From: Bacteroidaceae bacterium | GTDB lineage: Bacteria > Bacteroidota > Bacteroidia > Bacteroidales > Bacteroidaceae | NCBI GenBank assembly: GCA_017509605.1 | Contig: JAFWPH010000052.1 | Coordinates: forward strand, 1 to 64,000 | DNA: 64,000 nucleotides | Direction: 5' to 3' | In this document: positions 51,882 to 61,837 of the stretch, in pieces | Layout: the number at the start of each line of letters is the position of its first letter | Position numbering within the stretch: the first letter of the stretch is position 1 | The notes under the pieces: model-generated | The model's database searches: none | Told to the model about the DNA's origin: nothing | What the model saw: the letters and a program-made list of their open reading frames with translations, nothing else | Made by a program: the position numbers and the translations under genes

Positions 51882-52793
51882 ATGTCGGAAAAACAGAACA
51901 TATTATTCCTCAATGTCCTCAGTCTGCCCGCCAGCGGCAATTTTGTGGGCATAGAAAACAAACTTCAGATGATGGACAATCTCAGTGGTCATTCGGAGTT
52001 GAAAGACCGCTATGTGGAGCCGTTTGAGAACACAGTTCAAATCAACGCCAGCGTTATACTGATTTGCAAGGGTGGAACCGCAACGATTAGGGTCAATTTC
52101 GAGGACTATCTGATGAGAGAGGGAGATGTCGCTATTGTCATCTCCGGCAATTTCCTACATGTCATCGACTATTCTGATGACTTGAAATTTGCAGCTATTG
52201 CCCTTAATTACAATGATTTTGATATTTCAGGCAATGCCCTTGTTCCCATGGCCCTGTTGAAGCATTTCATGGCGATGCCTGTGTTCCATATCGACAACGA
52301 TACCATGGAAGACTGCCTCAGTGTATATCGGTTTATGAAGAAACGTCTGATGAACGACAACTTCATCTATAAGGACGAACTGGCACGCAACTGCATCTCC
52401 ACACTTGTCTATATGGCTCATCAGATTCTTGTCAGCAATGACAGTATCCTCGACCTTCCTAACGACAAATCGAGGCAACAGCAGATATTCGAAAAGTTCA
52501 TCAACGAGGTCAACCAGCATTTCATTCATGACAGAAACGTTTATACTTACGCCGAAAGATTGTGCATCACACCCAAATATCTTTCCGCCATTGTGAGACA
52601 GGTCAGTGGCAAGTCGGCCAACGACTGGATCAACGATTATGTGGTGCTCGAAGCAAAAGCCTTGCTCAGGGTGAAATGGAACACCATCAAGGATGTGAGC
52701 AACAAACTCAACTTCCCCAACCAGTCCTTTTTCGCCAAATACTTCAAACAGCATACGGGGATGACCCCTAAGCAGTACAAACAAAAGGGATAA
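51882..52793 (+). CDS. AraC family transcriptional regulator
   Basis: This 303-residue protein has an N-terminal cupin-like sensing half (about 1-160) and a C-terminal AraC DNA-binding domain (about 200-303). The second helix-turn-helix reads IKDVSNKLNFPNQSFFAKYFKQHTGMTPKQYKQ, a near-standard signature. The effector cannot be inferred. Being 24 bp downstream of the S37-type peptidase gene, it may regulate that gene. Confidence 0.93.
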   Translation: MSEKQNILFLNVLSLPASGNFVGIENKLQMMDNLSGHSELKDRYVEPFENTVQINASVILICKGGTATIRVNFEDYLMREGDVAIVISGNFLHVIDYSDDLKFAAIALNYNDFDISGNALVPMALLKHFMAMPVFHIDNDTMEDCLSVYRFMKKRLMNDNFIYKDELARNCISTLVYMAHQILVSNDSILDLPNDKSRQQQIFEKFINEVNQHFIHDRNVYTYAERLCITPKYLSAIVRQVSGKSANDWINDYVVLEAKALLRVKWNTIKDVSNKLNFPNQSFFAKYFKQHTGMTPKQYKQKG

Positions 52794-52846
52794 GTTTCTT
52801 CATCCAGAGAAAGCACCTCGTTTTTTCAACGTCACACATCAACAAA

Positions 52847-52882
52847 GAAATGCAAAAGGAAGGCGCTTTCCTTTTGCATTTC
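52847..52882. terminator. Bidirectional terminator
   Basis: A perfect 15-bp stem (52847-52861 with 52868-52882) with a 6-nt loop, A-rich on one side and T-rich on the other, serves the convergent AraC and cysK genes. Confidence 0.85.
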
Positions 52883-52910
52883 CGTTTATAATCAGTAGAT
52901 TCCTAATCTC

Positions 52911-53858
52911 TTACAATGGATAGTCATCAAAAGCATAGAGAACTGTGCTGAGATAGCGCTCGCCCGTGTCAGGAAGCAGCACAACGATCTTCTTTCCCTT
53001 GTTCTCGGGACGTTTGGCAACTTGTATAGCGGCATACAGAGCTGCTCCTGCTGAGATGCCTACTAAAAGCCCTTCTTGCTGGGCAATCTCGCGACCAGTG
53101 CGGATGGCATCGTCGTTCTCGACATCGAAAACCTCGTCGATGACTTGGGCATCGTAAGTCTTTGGCACGAAGCCAGCGCCGATTCCTTGGATCTTGTGGG
53201 GACCGCTTGGACCTCCATTAAGTACGGGACTTGACTTTGGCTCTACGGCAATCACCTTGATGTCTGGGTTCTGCTCCTTCAGGTACTTTCCCGTACCGCT
53301 GATGGTGCCTCCTGTGCCCACGCCGCCGACGAAGATGTCAACTTGTCCATCGGTCTGAGCCCAGATTTCCGGACCTGTGGTGGCATAGTGCTTGGCGGGA
53401 TTGGCGGGATTCTCGAACTGCTGCAGGATGACACTGCCAGGAGTGGCATCGCGAAGGGCTTCGGCGGCACGTATGGCACCGGGCATACCGTCCTTACCTG
53501 GTGTGAGGCGTACCTCGGCACCATAGGCTTTCACCAGATTACGGCGCTCCACGCTCATCGTTTCCGGCATGGTGAGGATGAGGTGATAGCCCTTCACGGC
53601 TGAAACCAATGCCAGTCCCACTCCCGTGTTGCCGCTGGTGGGCTCGATGATGGTGGCTCCGGGTTTGAGAATTCCCTTCTGCTCCGCATCCTCGATCATC
53701 GCAAGGGCGATGCGGTCTTTCACACTTCCTCCAGGATTGAAATATTCCACTTTGGCTATTACGGGTGTTCCGACACCTTTAGCCTCTGAAAACTTATTGA
53801 GTTCTAACAATGGGGTGTTGCCGATGAGTTCGGTCAACTGTTTTGCAATCTTTGCCAT
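52911..53858 (-). CDS. cysK: Cysteine synthase A
   Basis: CysK makes cysteine from O-acetylserine and sulfide with PLP. It has 315 residues. The PLP lysine is in NPGGSVKDR (about residue 47), the substrate loop reads PTSGNTG, and the [13 protein letters not shown] phosphate-binding loop is intact. It is 48 bp downstream of metY on the same strand and probably in its operon, so both sulfide-using enzymes share control. The terminator shared with the AraC gene follows. Confidence 0.97.
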   Translation of the reverse strand: MAKIAKQLTELIGNTPLLELNKFSEAKGVGTPVIAKVEYFNPGGSVKDRIALAMIEDAEQKGILKPGATIIEPTSGNTGVGLALVSAVKGYHLILTMPETMSVERRNLVKAYGAEVRLTPGKDGMPGAIRAAEALRDATPGSVILQQFENPANPAKHYATTGPEIWAQTDGQVDIFVGGVGTGGTISGTGKYLKEQNPDIKVIAVEPKSSPVLNGGPSGPHKIQGIGAGFVPKTYDAQVIDEVFDVENDDAIRTGREIAQQEGLLVGISAGAALYAAIQVAKRPENKGKKIVVLLPDTGERYLSTVLYAFDDYPL

Positions 53859-53906
53859 ATCTTATTCTTTTTCTCGTTTAATCGTTTAATCAATATTTCA
53901 AAAATG

Positions 53907-55196
53907 CTAAATCTGGTCTAATGCTTGGGAAAGATCGTCGAGGATGTCGTCGATGTGCTCAGTGCCAATGCTGAGGCGGATCGTCGATGGAGTGATGTGT
54001 TGTTCAGCGAGTTCCTCGGGTGAGAGCTGTGAGTGGGTCGTCGTGTAAGGATGGATGACAAGGCTCTTCACATCGGCTACATTGGCGAGCAGTGAGAAAA
54101 TCTGCAAAGCATCGATGAATCGCCATGCCTCTTCCTGGCCTCCCTTGATCTCGAAGGTGAAGATACTGCCGCCGCCGTTGGGGAAGTACTTCTGGTAGAG
54201 TTTGTGGTCGTGATGGCTCTCCAACGCCGGGTGATTCACCTTGGCCACCTTGGGATGGTTCTTGAGGAAATCAACCACCTTCAGGGCATTCTCCACATGA
54301 CGTTCCACGCGAAGGCTCAGTGTCTCGACACCTTGTAAGAGGATAAACGCGTTGAAGGGCGAGATGGCGGCACCGGTGTCGCGCAGTATGACGGCACGGA
54401 TGCGGGTGACGTAAGCAGCTGCGCCTACAGCGTCGGCAAAGACGATGCCATGGTATGAAGGGTCGGGTTTGGCCAGTGTCGGGAACTTGTCTGGATTGGC
54501 CTTCCAATCGAACTTACCTCCATCTACGATGACACCACCAAGGCTCGTGCCGTGACCACCCAGGAATTTTGTGGCGGAGTGGACCACGATGTCAGCGCCG
54601 TGCTCCAATGGACGGATGAGGTAGGGGGTACCAAAAGTGTTATCGACAATGAAGGGGATACCGTGCTTGTGGGCTACGGCAGCCACTCCTTCAAGATCGA
54701 GCACGTCAGAATTGGGGTTGCCGAAAGTTTCAGCATACACAACCTTCGTGTTCGGTTTGATTGCCGCTTCGAGTGCCTCGAGGTCGTTCACATTGATAAT
54801 GGTGTTGGTGATCCCTTGGGTTGAGAGCGTGTGGGTGATGAGGTTGTAGGAACCGCCATAGAGGTTGTCGGCAGCCACGATGTGGTCGCCGGCCTGCACG
54901 ATGTTCTGCAAAGCATAGGTGATGGCAGCGGCACCACTGGCGACGGCCAGACCAGCCACACCTCCCTCGAGAGCAGCCACACGGTCCTCAAACACACCTT
55001 GTGTGGAGTTGGTCAGACGTCCGTAGATGTTACCTGCGTCGCGAAGGCCGAAACGGTCGGCCGCGTGCTGGCTGTTGCGGAACACATAACTTGTGGTCTG
55101 GTAAATGGGCACCGCGCGTGCATCGGTTGCAGGGTCGGCTTGCTCTTGTCCTACATGAAGTTGCAAGGTCTCGAAACGATAGTTCTTCTTACTCAT
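53907..55196 (-). CDS. metY: O-acetylhomoserine sulfhydrylase (PLP)
   Basis: MetY-type enzymes join O-acetylhomoserine and sulfide to make homocysteine. It has 429 residues, the longer size of this Cys/Met-metabolism subgroup compared with MetB/MetC. The PLP lysine is K210 in HSATKFLGGHG; the N-terminal QTTSYVFRN and IYGRLTNSTQ blocks are typical. It begins an operon with cysK and diverges from an Lrp/AsnC regulator. Against a MetB identity speak the length and the pairing with cysK. Confidence 0.93.
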   Translation of the reverse strand: MSKKNYRFETLQLHVGQEQADPATDARAVPIYQTTSYVFRNSQHAADRFGLRDAGNIYGRLTNSTQGVFEDRVAALEGGVAGLAVASGAAAITYALQNIVQAGDHIVAADNLYGGSYNLITHTLSTQGITNTIINVNDLEALEAAIKPNTKVVYAETFGNPNSDVLDLEGVAAVAHKHGIPFIVDNTFGTPYLIRPLEHGADIVVHSATKFLGGHGTSLGGVIVDGGKFDWKANPDKFPTLAKPDPSYHGIVFADAVGAAAYVTRIRAVILRDTGAAISPFNAFILLQGVETLSLRVERHVENALKVVDFLKNHPKVAKVNHPALESHHDHKLYQKYFPNGGGSIFTFEIKGGQEEAWRFIDALQIFSLLANVADVKSLVIHPYTTTHSQLSPEELAEQHITPSTIRLSIGTEHIDDILDDLSQALDQI

Positions 55197-55254
55197 AATT
55201 TGGTCCTTTCTATTAATAATTTGACATTTTGTTTTTTATTTTTGTTTTCCGATG

Positions 55255-55286
55255 CAAAATTATGACGTTTAGAAATATTCCCCAAA
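55255..55286 (-). promoter_or_regulatory. Promoter of metY-cysK
   Basis: On the minus strand TTTG (55283-55286), 20 bp, then TAATTTTG (55255-55262) is a full Bacteroidota promoter with a leader of about 50 nt. It overlaps the region that would bind a divergent regulator. Confidence 0.8.
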
Positions 55287-55292
55287 TTTCTT

Positions 55293-55321
55293 TTTGTTTT
55301 CGGAAGAAATCACTAATTTTG
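55293..55321 (+). promoter_or_regulatory. Candidate promoter of the Lrp gene
   Basis: TTTG (55293-55296), 17 bp, then TAATTTTG (55314-55321). Spacing is shorter than usual, so the -7 box is the stronger part. Confidence 0.5.
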
Positions 55322-55390
55322 CAAATCAAACAGAAAATCGTTCCAAGAACGCCTTCCGTAAAAATGTCAAACAGAATAAAACTCTAAAAA

Positions 55391-55855
55391 ATGGCTATTT
55401 CATTAGACGAAACAGACTTGAAAATACTGAAAACATTGCAAAAAAACGCCAAACTGACCACAAAAGAGCTGGCTGATGCAGTGAATTTGACTCCGACACC
55501 AGTTTTTGAACGTCAAAAACGGTTGGAGCGACAGGGTTACATCAAGAAATATGTGGCTGTGATTGACCCGGAGAAATTAGGGCTGGGATTGTTGGTGTTC
55601 TGTAAGGTGAAACTGAAGCAGATCAACCATGAGATAGCCGATGCTTTCACCCGCCGAATACAACGCATACCTGAGGTAACGGAGTGTTACAACACATCTG
55701 GCTCCTATGACTATCTATTAAAAGTACGCGCGCACGATATGAAGCAGTATCAGGAATTTGTGCTCACCAAATTGGGTGAGATCGACTCAGTTGCTTCTAT
55801 CGAGAGCACGTTTGTGATGAGCGAGGTAAAACAGAACTATGGTATTAACTTTTAA
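55391..55855 (+). CDS. Lrp/AsnC family transcriptional regulator
   Basis: A 154-residue regulator with an N-terminal HTH (DLKILKTLQKNAKLTTKELADAVNLTPTPVFERQKRLERQGYI) and a C-terminal RAM ligand domain (about 65-145). The divergent layout with metY-cysK, sharing 194 bp, suggests it controls sulfur amino acid genes and itself, probably with an amino acid ligand. That target is inference from position. Confidence 0.95.
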   Translation: MAISLDETDLKILKTLQKNAKLTTKELADAVNLTPTPVFERQKRLERQGYIKKYVAVIDPEKLGLGLLVFCKVKLKQINHEIADAFTRRIQRIPEVTECYNTSGSYDYLLKVRAHDMKQYQEFVLTKLGEIDSVASIESTFVMSEVKQNYGINF

Positions 55856-56141
55856 GGCATCTCCTGAGAAGCCCATGTCCGATGGTCAATGGTCTGTAAA
55901 CAAAACATTGTAAAAATTGTTAAATTCAACCTTTAGAACAATTTTTGTGGAAATGAAAACTTGATTATCCCATTGAAATTGTCCAATTTTGCATGATATA
56001 TAAAGTGTTTTTGAACAGTATTATTCATATTACTTAATTTTCGCAAGAAAAAATGGAAGTTAAAATTGACGTTAACTCCCTATTTAACTTCTTTTTATCA
56101 CTTCCGGATCTTGAGTCATAAACCAACAAGCATAAGATAAA
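55856..56141 (+). other. AT-rich gap before the RND operon
   Basis: 286 bp without a credible gene. I see no full promoter match, though AT-rich stretches near 55980-56040 could hold one. There is no clear terminator for the Lrp gene. Confidence 0.4.
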
Positions 56142-57221
56142 ATGTTGAGAAAAAGTGGACTTTTTAGAATGATGTTCCTTTTTTCCGTATCTCTATCCCT
56201 TTTATCGTGTGGAGAGAAAGGCAAGGAGGATGTTGAACGTATCCCATACGTCAAAGTGGAGTCGGTCGATGACGCTGTATCAGCGCGTATTCTCGAATAT
56301 CCAGGAAAAACGAGGCCTTCTGACGAGGTTAACGTGGCGTTCCGTGTGTCGGGCCCCATTGTGAGCATGAGAGTGAATGAGGGGGATTATGTGAAGAAAG
56401 GCCAGTTGATTGCTGAAATGGACCAACGTGACTACAATCTCCAACTCAAGGCGGTGGAAGCAGAGTACCAGTCGGTGAAAGCAGAAGCAGAGCGAATCAT
56501 TGCCATGTATCAAGAAGGCAGCACCACTGCCAACAATTACGACAAGGCAAGATTCGGACTCCAGCAGATCACCGAGAAACTCAACAACGCACGCAACCAA
56601 ATCAACGACACGCGTTTGGTGGCTCCCATCAGCGGTTATATCTCCTCTAAGTTTCATGAAGCAGGAGAGACTGTTGCACAGGGTATGCCCATTGTCTCCA
56701 TTTACAGCGGGTCGAGTGTGGAAGTGGAAATCAACCTTAGTAGCAACGACTTCGCCAAGCGGTCAAATTTCCTGTCATATAGTTGCTCCTTCGATGTGAT
56801 TCCGGGAAAGACTTTCCCTTTGTCGGTAGCAAGCATCAACAATGAGGCTAACAGCAACCAACTTTACAAAGTCAGACTGAGGTTCAATGGACCTGTCGAC
56901 AACAATATCACACCGGGAATGACCACAATGGTGAAGATTGAGCGCGCAGTAGAGGAAGGAACCATCATTACTATACCCAAAGAGGCACTACTTGAAAAGG
57001 ACGGCAAGGTTTCAGTCTTCCTCTATGACAGCAAGGCAGGCAAGGTGAATTTGCGTGAAATCACTGTCAGCCGCCTCACATCCAAAGGAAAAGCCATCGT
57101 GATACGCGGACTTGAAGGCAATGAGCAAATCGTTACTGCAGGCGTGCATAAACTGACTAACGGACAGCGTGTCAAACCACTTCCCACAGCCAGCAAATCT
57201 AATGTAGGAGGATTGCTATGA
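56142..57221 (+). CDS. RND efflux periplasmic adaptor (lipoprotein)
   Basis: This 359-residue membrane-fusion protein links an RND pump to an outer-membrane channel. A lipobox (LLSC, Cys23) predicts an inner-membrane lipid anchor. The lipoyl halves (VNVAFRVSGPIVSMRVNEGDYVKKGQLIAEMD and later VAPISGYISSKFHEAGETV) flank a coiled-coil hairpin (about 105-155), with beta-barrel and proximal domains after. Its stop overlaps the pump start by 4 bases. Together with the next two genes it forms a complete tripartite pump. Confidence 0.95.
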   Translation: MLRKSGLFRMMFLFSVSLSLLSCGEKGKEDVERIPYVKVESVDDAVSARILEYPGKTRPSDEVNVAFRVSGPIVSMRVNEGDYVKKGQLIAEMDQRDYNLQLKAVEAEYQSVKAEAERIIAMYQEGSTTANNYDKARFGLQQITEKLNNARNQINDTRLVAPISGYISSKFHEAGETVAQGMPIVSIYSGSSVEVEINLSSNDFAKRSNFLSYSCSFDVIPGKTFPLSVASINNEANSNQLYKVRLRFNGPVDNNITPGMTTMVKIERAVEEGTIITIPKEALLEKDGKVSVFLYDSKAGKVNLREITVSRLTSKGKAIVIRGLEGNEQIVTAGVHKLTNGQRVKPLPTASKSNVGGLL

Positions 57222-60200
57222 AACTGAATATCAGCGCGTGGGCTTTCCTCAACAAGAAACTGGTCTATTTCATCATCGCATGTCTTTGCTTTGGCGGAGT
57301 CAAGACGGCGTTGGAGATGAGTAAACTTGAAGACCCTTCCATCCCTGTCAGGATGGCGATGATTGTGACCACCTTTCCCGGGGCATCCGCACATGAAGTG
57401 GAACTTGAGGTAACAGACCATTTGGAAAAAGCCATTAACGAGATGTCGGGCGTGGCCAGCCTTGAAAGCCACTCGCTCAACGACTTGAGTATCATCAGTG
57501 TGGAACTTGAGGCGACATTTAAAACCAACGAGATTGAACAGCAGTGGGATATCCTCCGTCGGAAGGTGGAAAATGCTTCCAACTCTTTTCCTGAAGGCGC
57601 TCGCAAACCTATTGTCAAGGACGATTTCGGTGAGGTTTTCGGTATGATGTACGCTCTCACAGGTGATGGACTCAACGACCGTCAGATGTCGGACTATGCC
57701 GAACTGATCAAACGCGAGGTGTCGGGCATTGAAGGCGTTTCGAGGGTTGAGATATATGGCAAGCGAACGGAATGTATCAACATTAACCTGTTGCAGGACA
57801 AGATGGCCAATATGGGTGTGATGCCCATGGAGGTGATACAGACGCTCAACGGCCAGAACTCAACAGTCTATTCCGGCTATTTCGAGAATGGCACAAGCCG
57901 CGTCCGAGTGAGTGTGAGCGATAAATTCAAGACGGTGGAAGACATCGAGGAGATGCTCATCCAAGGCCATGACAACGACCAACTCAAAATCAAGGACATC
58001 GCCAAAGTGGAGAAAGGCTATGAACAACCCACTCGCAACCAGATGTTCTATGACGGTGAACAGGCTTTGGGCATTTCTATTGCCTGCTCCCCCAAGTACG
58101 ATATCTTGAAAGTAGGTTCCAGAGTAAAGGACAAACTCAAGAGCATCGAGGAACGCTTGCCTGTCGGCATAGAATACCATAAGGTGTTTTTCCAGCCGGA
58201 ACGTGTGGGCAACGCACTCGGTACCTTCCTCATCAATTTGCTTGAATCCGTACTCATTGTGGTGGTTGTGCTTATCTTCACCATGGGATTCCGAAGCGGT
58301 ATCATCATAGGCACGAGCCTTGTGGTCATTGTGTTGGGCTCTTTCCTGATTCTTGGCCGCATGGACGGCACACTTCAGCGTGTGTCCCTCGCATCCCTCA
58401 TTGTGGCGATGGGTATGCTCGTGGATAACGCCATAGTTGTCGTCGATGGAATTCTCGTCGATTTGAAGTCACGAAAGACACGACTCAAGGCTATGACCAC
58501 GATCGGGCAGAAGACAGCCATGCCTTTGCTTGGCGCCACGCTCATTGCCATTCTGGCTTTCCTTCCCATTTTCCTCAGCCCTGACACCACAGGGCTTTAT
58601 GTCCACGACCTATTCGTGGTGTTGGCTGTGTCTTTGCTGCTGAGTTGGATTTTGGCACTTATTCATGTGCCATTGATGGCCGACAGGTTGTTGCCTAAGA
58701 AAAAAAACAAAAACATTGGGAAGAATGACGCCCTCTATGGCAACAAGGCTTATAAGGGATTGGAGAAAATCCTCTCTATGGCCCTCAACCACCGACTGCT
58801 CATCATCTTGTCTTCCATCGGACTGCTTGTTCTGAGCGCTTTCGGCTACCGTTATCTCAAACAGGGATTCTTCCCCGACATGGACTACGACCAGCTCTAT
58901 ATGGAGTACAAACTTCCCGAAGGCACCAACTACACCCAAGTGGAAAGCGACCTTAATGAAATCCGTGAGTTCCTGCTGACACGCGATGAGGTGACGCATG
59001 TCACCACATCACTCGGAGGAACCCCAAGCCGCTATAACCTGGTGCGTTCCATTGCCACTCCATCTCTGTCATACGGGGAATTGATTATCGACTTCAAGTC
59101 GTCAAAACTGCTTGTGAATAACCTTGACGAAATTCAGGATACGCTGACGAAACGTTATCCGCAGGCTTACGTGAAATTGAAACGCTACAACCTGATGTAT
59201 AAGAAGTTCCCCATTGAGGTGGTGTTCTGTGGTCCCGACCCAGAGGTTTTACACCGACTGACAGACTCCACCATCGCCATGGTGAACAACAGTGACAAAT
59301 TGTGTCTGCCTACCACTGATTGGGAACCAAAGGTGCCATCGCTCGTGGTGGAATACAACCAACCCGATGCACGCAAGATGGGATTGAGTCGCACCGACAT
59401 TGGATTGTCGATGCTTTCCTATACAGGCGGCATTCCAATTGGTACATTCTTCGATGGGATTCATCCGGAGAATATTTACATCAACTGCACCGACAACATG
59501 GGCAACAGGCTCGAAGACCTCAACAATGCCTCGGTGTTCGGTATTCTACCCAATGTCAACGGCATACTTAACGATGTCAACCTCATGAAACTGATGTCGG
59601 GACAAGTTACGAAACAGACCATCGTGGAGCAATTGACCAAAAGCACTCCGCTGTCACAAGTCGCCAAATCGGTTGATATCCAGTGGGAGGATCCCGTGGT
59701 GATGCGCTACAACGGGCAGAGGTCGCAGAGGGTTCAGTGCAGCCCAATGCCCGGAGTGGGTACAGAGGCTGCCCGGCAGAGCCTTGAACAGCAACTTCAG
59801 CAACTGCATTTGCCAGAGGGATATTCCATGACATGGGAAGGCGAGAAGAAAGCCAGTGACCAGTCGATGCGTTATCTCTTCAACAATTTCCCACTGGCCA
59901 TCCTTATCATCATCGGTATCCTCATCATGCTCTTCAAGGACTATAAGAAACCCCTCATCATTTTCTGCTGCATACCGCTTGTGCTGATAGGAGTAATACC
60001 TGCGATGCTTATTTCTGGCAAGACCTTCGGTTTTGTGGCCATTGTGGGTGTGCTTGGACTGATAGGCATGATTATCAAGAACGGTATCGTCTTGATGGAT
60101 GAGATTGACTTGGAAATCAAATCGGGCATTGAACCCAAGAGGGCGTTGATTGAGAGCAGTAAGAGTAGGCTTAGGGCTGTGATGATGGCAGCTGCGACGA

Positions 60201-60343
60201 CCGTACTTGGTATGATACCGCTTATTACTGACGCGCTCTTCGGGTCGCTTGCAGTGACCATCATGGGCGGGCTGATGGTGGGAACACTCGTCACACTGAT
60301 TTTCCTTCCCGTCCTCTATTCTTTGTTCTTCAAGATAAAATAA
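57218..60343 (+). CDS. RND family efflux permease
   Basis: The 1041-residue AcrB-type pump has about 12 transmembrane helices and two large periplasmic loops (about 30-330 and 545-860). The proton-relay helix reads GMLVDNAIVVVDGI, with D403 and Asn where AcrB has a second Asp. The late helix block LIGMIIKNGIVLMDEID contains the Lys expected there. Substrate (drug, bile salt, metal) cannot be read, though the sequence looks more like a hydrophobe/amphiphile exporter than a CusA metal pump. The order is adaptor, pump, channel. Confidence 0.95.
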   Translation: MKLNISAWAFLNKKLVYFIIACLCFGGVKTALEMSKLEDPSIPVRMAMIVTTFPGASAHEVELEVTDHLEKAINEMSGVASLESHSLNDLSIISVELEATFKTNEIEQQWDILRRKVENASNSFPEGARKPIVKDDFGEVFGMMYALTGDGLNDRQMSDYAELIKREVSGIEGVSRVEIYGKRTECININLLQDKMANMGVMPMEVIQTLNGQNSTVYSGYFENGTSRVRVSVSDKFKTVEDIEEMLIQGHDNDQLKIKDIAKVEKGYEQPTRNQMFYDGEQALGISIACSPKYDILKVGSRVKDKLKSIEERLPVGIEYHKVFFQPERVGNALGTFLINLLESVLIVVVVLIFTMGFRSGIIIGTSLVVIVLGSFLILGRMDGTLQRVSLASLIVAMGMLVDNAIVVVDGILVDLKSRKTRLKAMTTIGQKTAMPLLGATLIAILAFLPIFLSPDTTGLYVHDLFVVLAVSLLLSWILALIHVPLMADRLLPKKKNKNIGKNDALYGNKAYKGLEKILSMALNHRLLIILSSIGLLVLSAFGYRYLKQGFFPDMDYDQLYMEYKLPEGTNYTQVESDLNEIREFLLTRDEVTHVTTSLGGTPSRYNLVRSIATPSLSYGELIIDFKSSKLLVNNLDEIQDTLTKRYPQAYVKLKRYNLMYKKFPIEVVFCGPDPEVLHRLTDSTIAMVNNSDKLCLPTTDWEPKVPSLVVEYNQPDARKMGLSRTDIGLSMLSYTGGIPIGTFFDGIHPENIYINCTDNMGNRLEDLNNASVFGILPNVNGILNDVNLMKLMSGQVTKQTIVEQLTKSTPLSQVAKSVDIQWEDPVVMRYNGQRSQRVQCSPMPGVGTEAARQSLEQQLQQLHLPEGYSMTWEGEKKASDQSMRYLFNNFPLAILIIIGILIMLFKDYKKPLIIFCCIPLVLIGVIPAMLISGKTFGFVAIVGVLGLIGMIIKNGIVLMDEIDLEIKSGIEPKRALIESSKSRLRAVMMAAATTVLGMIPLITDALFGSLAVTIMGGLMVGTLVTLIFLPVLYSLFFKIK

Positions 60344-60345
60344 CA

Positions 60346-61752
60346 ATGATGAATATGAAACGTTTGCTTTTCATGATATCGGCTGTGGTATTCACAGCCT
60401 TTGCCTCAGCTCAGACCATGACGCTCGAACAATGCCGTCAGGCGGCTGTTGAGAATAACAAGCAGGTGGAGCAGTCGAGGGTGGAGCAGGAAAAGTCTTC
60501 CCATACAGTCCGTCTATACAAAACTAATTTCCTACCCAAATTCGACATTGTGGCTGCCGACCTATACAGTTTTGGCAAGAGCGATGTGAAGATTCCGGGC
60601 GGACATCTGCCCATCTACACCTACAATGATGCCGCTGGGCAATTTGTTCCCAATGTGACGATGAACGAAGACGGCACCTACACACTCAACCAGTATGCCG
60701 ACTTCCCTGCCCAGAAGATGAAGTTCAAGATGGACAATGTGTTTCTCGGAGGAGTGATGTTTGAACAACCGATCTATATGGGTGGTAAGGTCACAGCCGC
60801 CTACAACATGTCGAAGATAGGTGAGAAAATTGCCGGCCTAAACATCAGAAAGACAGCGTCGGAGGTGATTGTCGCCACCGACGAGGCTTACACCATGGTG
60901 GTCAGGGCCAAGGAGATGGTGAAGGTGGCTGAGGCCTACAAGACCATGCTCGACGAACTCTATAAAAATGTGGAGAGTGCTTTCCGGCATGGGATGCGCA
61001 CACGCAACGATGTGTTGAAGGTGCAGGTGAAACAGAACGAGGTGGACCTGTCGATTCAGAAAGCCAACAATGCTGTGCGTTTGGCCAAGATGAACTTGTG
61101 CTACTATATCGGACGCCCGCTCGATGCGGATGTCGATGTTATCGCTACAGAGATGAATGCCAGCAGCAGTGAACCCTTTGTGGCAGATGCCTCGCTGATT
61201 GCCAACCGTCCAGAGTATGAAATGCTCAATCAGAAGATGGAACTGGCCCGAGAGCAAGTGAAACTGACCCGGAGCGACTATTTGCCTAACGTGGCGTTGA
61301 CTGGAGGGTACACCTATATCAATGGACTGAAGCTTGATGGTAAACGATTGATAGACAATGGCGCGGCTTCAGCGATGGTCACCCTCAAGTTCCCTGTCTT
61401 CCATTTCGGCGAGGGAAGCCACAAAGTGAGAATTGCCAAGGCTGAGGAGCGATTGGCGAGTCTTGAGCGCGATGACCTCAACAACAAAATGACGCTTGAA
61501 CTCACCCAGGCCGCCAACAATCTCAACGAGGCCATTGCAGAGGTGAGGATGACAGCCAAGTCGCTGGAACAGGCTGAGGAGAACGTGCGGATGTCGAGAA
61601 AACAGTTTGATGTGGGCTACGAGACGCTTACCGACCTCTTGGAGGCTCAGTCGCTCTGGCAGAAGGCATACGCTGACGATGTGGAGGCTCGTTGCAATCT
61701 CTTCCTCATGAAGTCGAGATACATGAAAGCTGCCGGCCTACTCGGGTTGTAG
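60346..61752 (+). CDS. TolC family outer-membrane efflux protein
   Basis: A 468-residue channel with a signal peptide (about 1-22, ending ASAQ). The mature protein has the TolC duplication of long helices (for example 175-250 and 385-450) and beta strands. The start MMNMKR lies 2 bp after the pump stop. A bidirectional terminator follows. It completes the tripartite efflux system. Confidence 0.95.
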   Translation: MMNMKRLLFMISAVVFTAFASAQTMTLEQCRQAAVENNKQVEQSRVEQEKSSHTVRLYKTNFLPKFDIVAADLYSFGKSDVKIPGGHLPIYTYNDAAGQFVPNVTMNEDGTYTLNQYADFPAQKMKFKMDNVFLGGVMFEQPIYMGGKVTAAYNMSKIGEKIAGLNIRKTASEVIVATDEAYTMVVRAKEMVKVAEAYKTMLDELYKNVESAFRHGMRTRNDVLKVQVKQNEVDLSIQKANNAVRLAKMNLCYYIGRPLDADVDVIATEMNASSSEPFVADASLIANRPEYEMLNQKMELAREQVKLTRSDYLPNVALTGGYTYINGLKLDGKRLIDNGAASAMVTLKFPVFHFGEGSHKVRIAKAEERLASLERDDLNNKMTLELTQAANNLNEAIAEVRMTAKSLEQAEENVRMSRKQFDVGYETLTDLLEAQSLWQKAYADDVEARCNLFLMKSRYMKAAGLLGL

Positions 61753-61795
61753 CGCCTTTGTCATTCATACATTTAATAAAGACAACTTGAATATT

Positions 61796-61837
61796 AAAGA
61801 CAACTTGGACAACAAAAAAGTTTCCAAGTTGTCTTTT
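61796..61837. terminator. Bidirectional terminator
   Basis: A perfect 14-bp stem (61796-61809 with 61823-61836) ends in T-rich sequence. It serves the RND operon and overlaps the stop of the minus-strand gene at 61836. Part of the arm (AAAGACAACTTG) is also duplicated at 61778-61789. Confidence 0.85.

Noticed and set aside
55197-55254. SAM-type riboswitch in the metY leader
   Set aside because: The leader between the -7 box and the start is about 50 nt and AT-rich, too short and unstructured.
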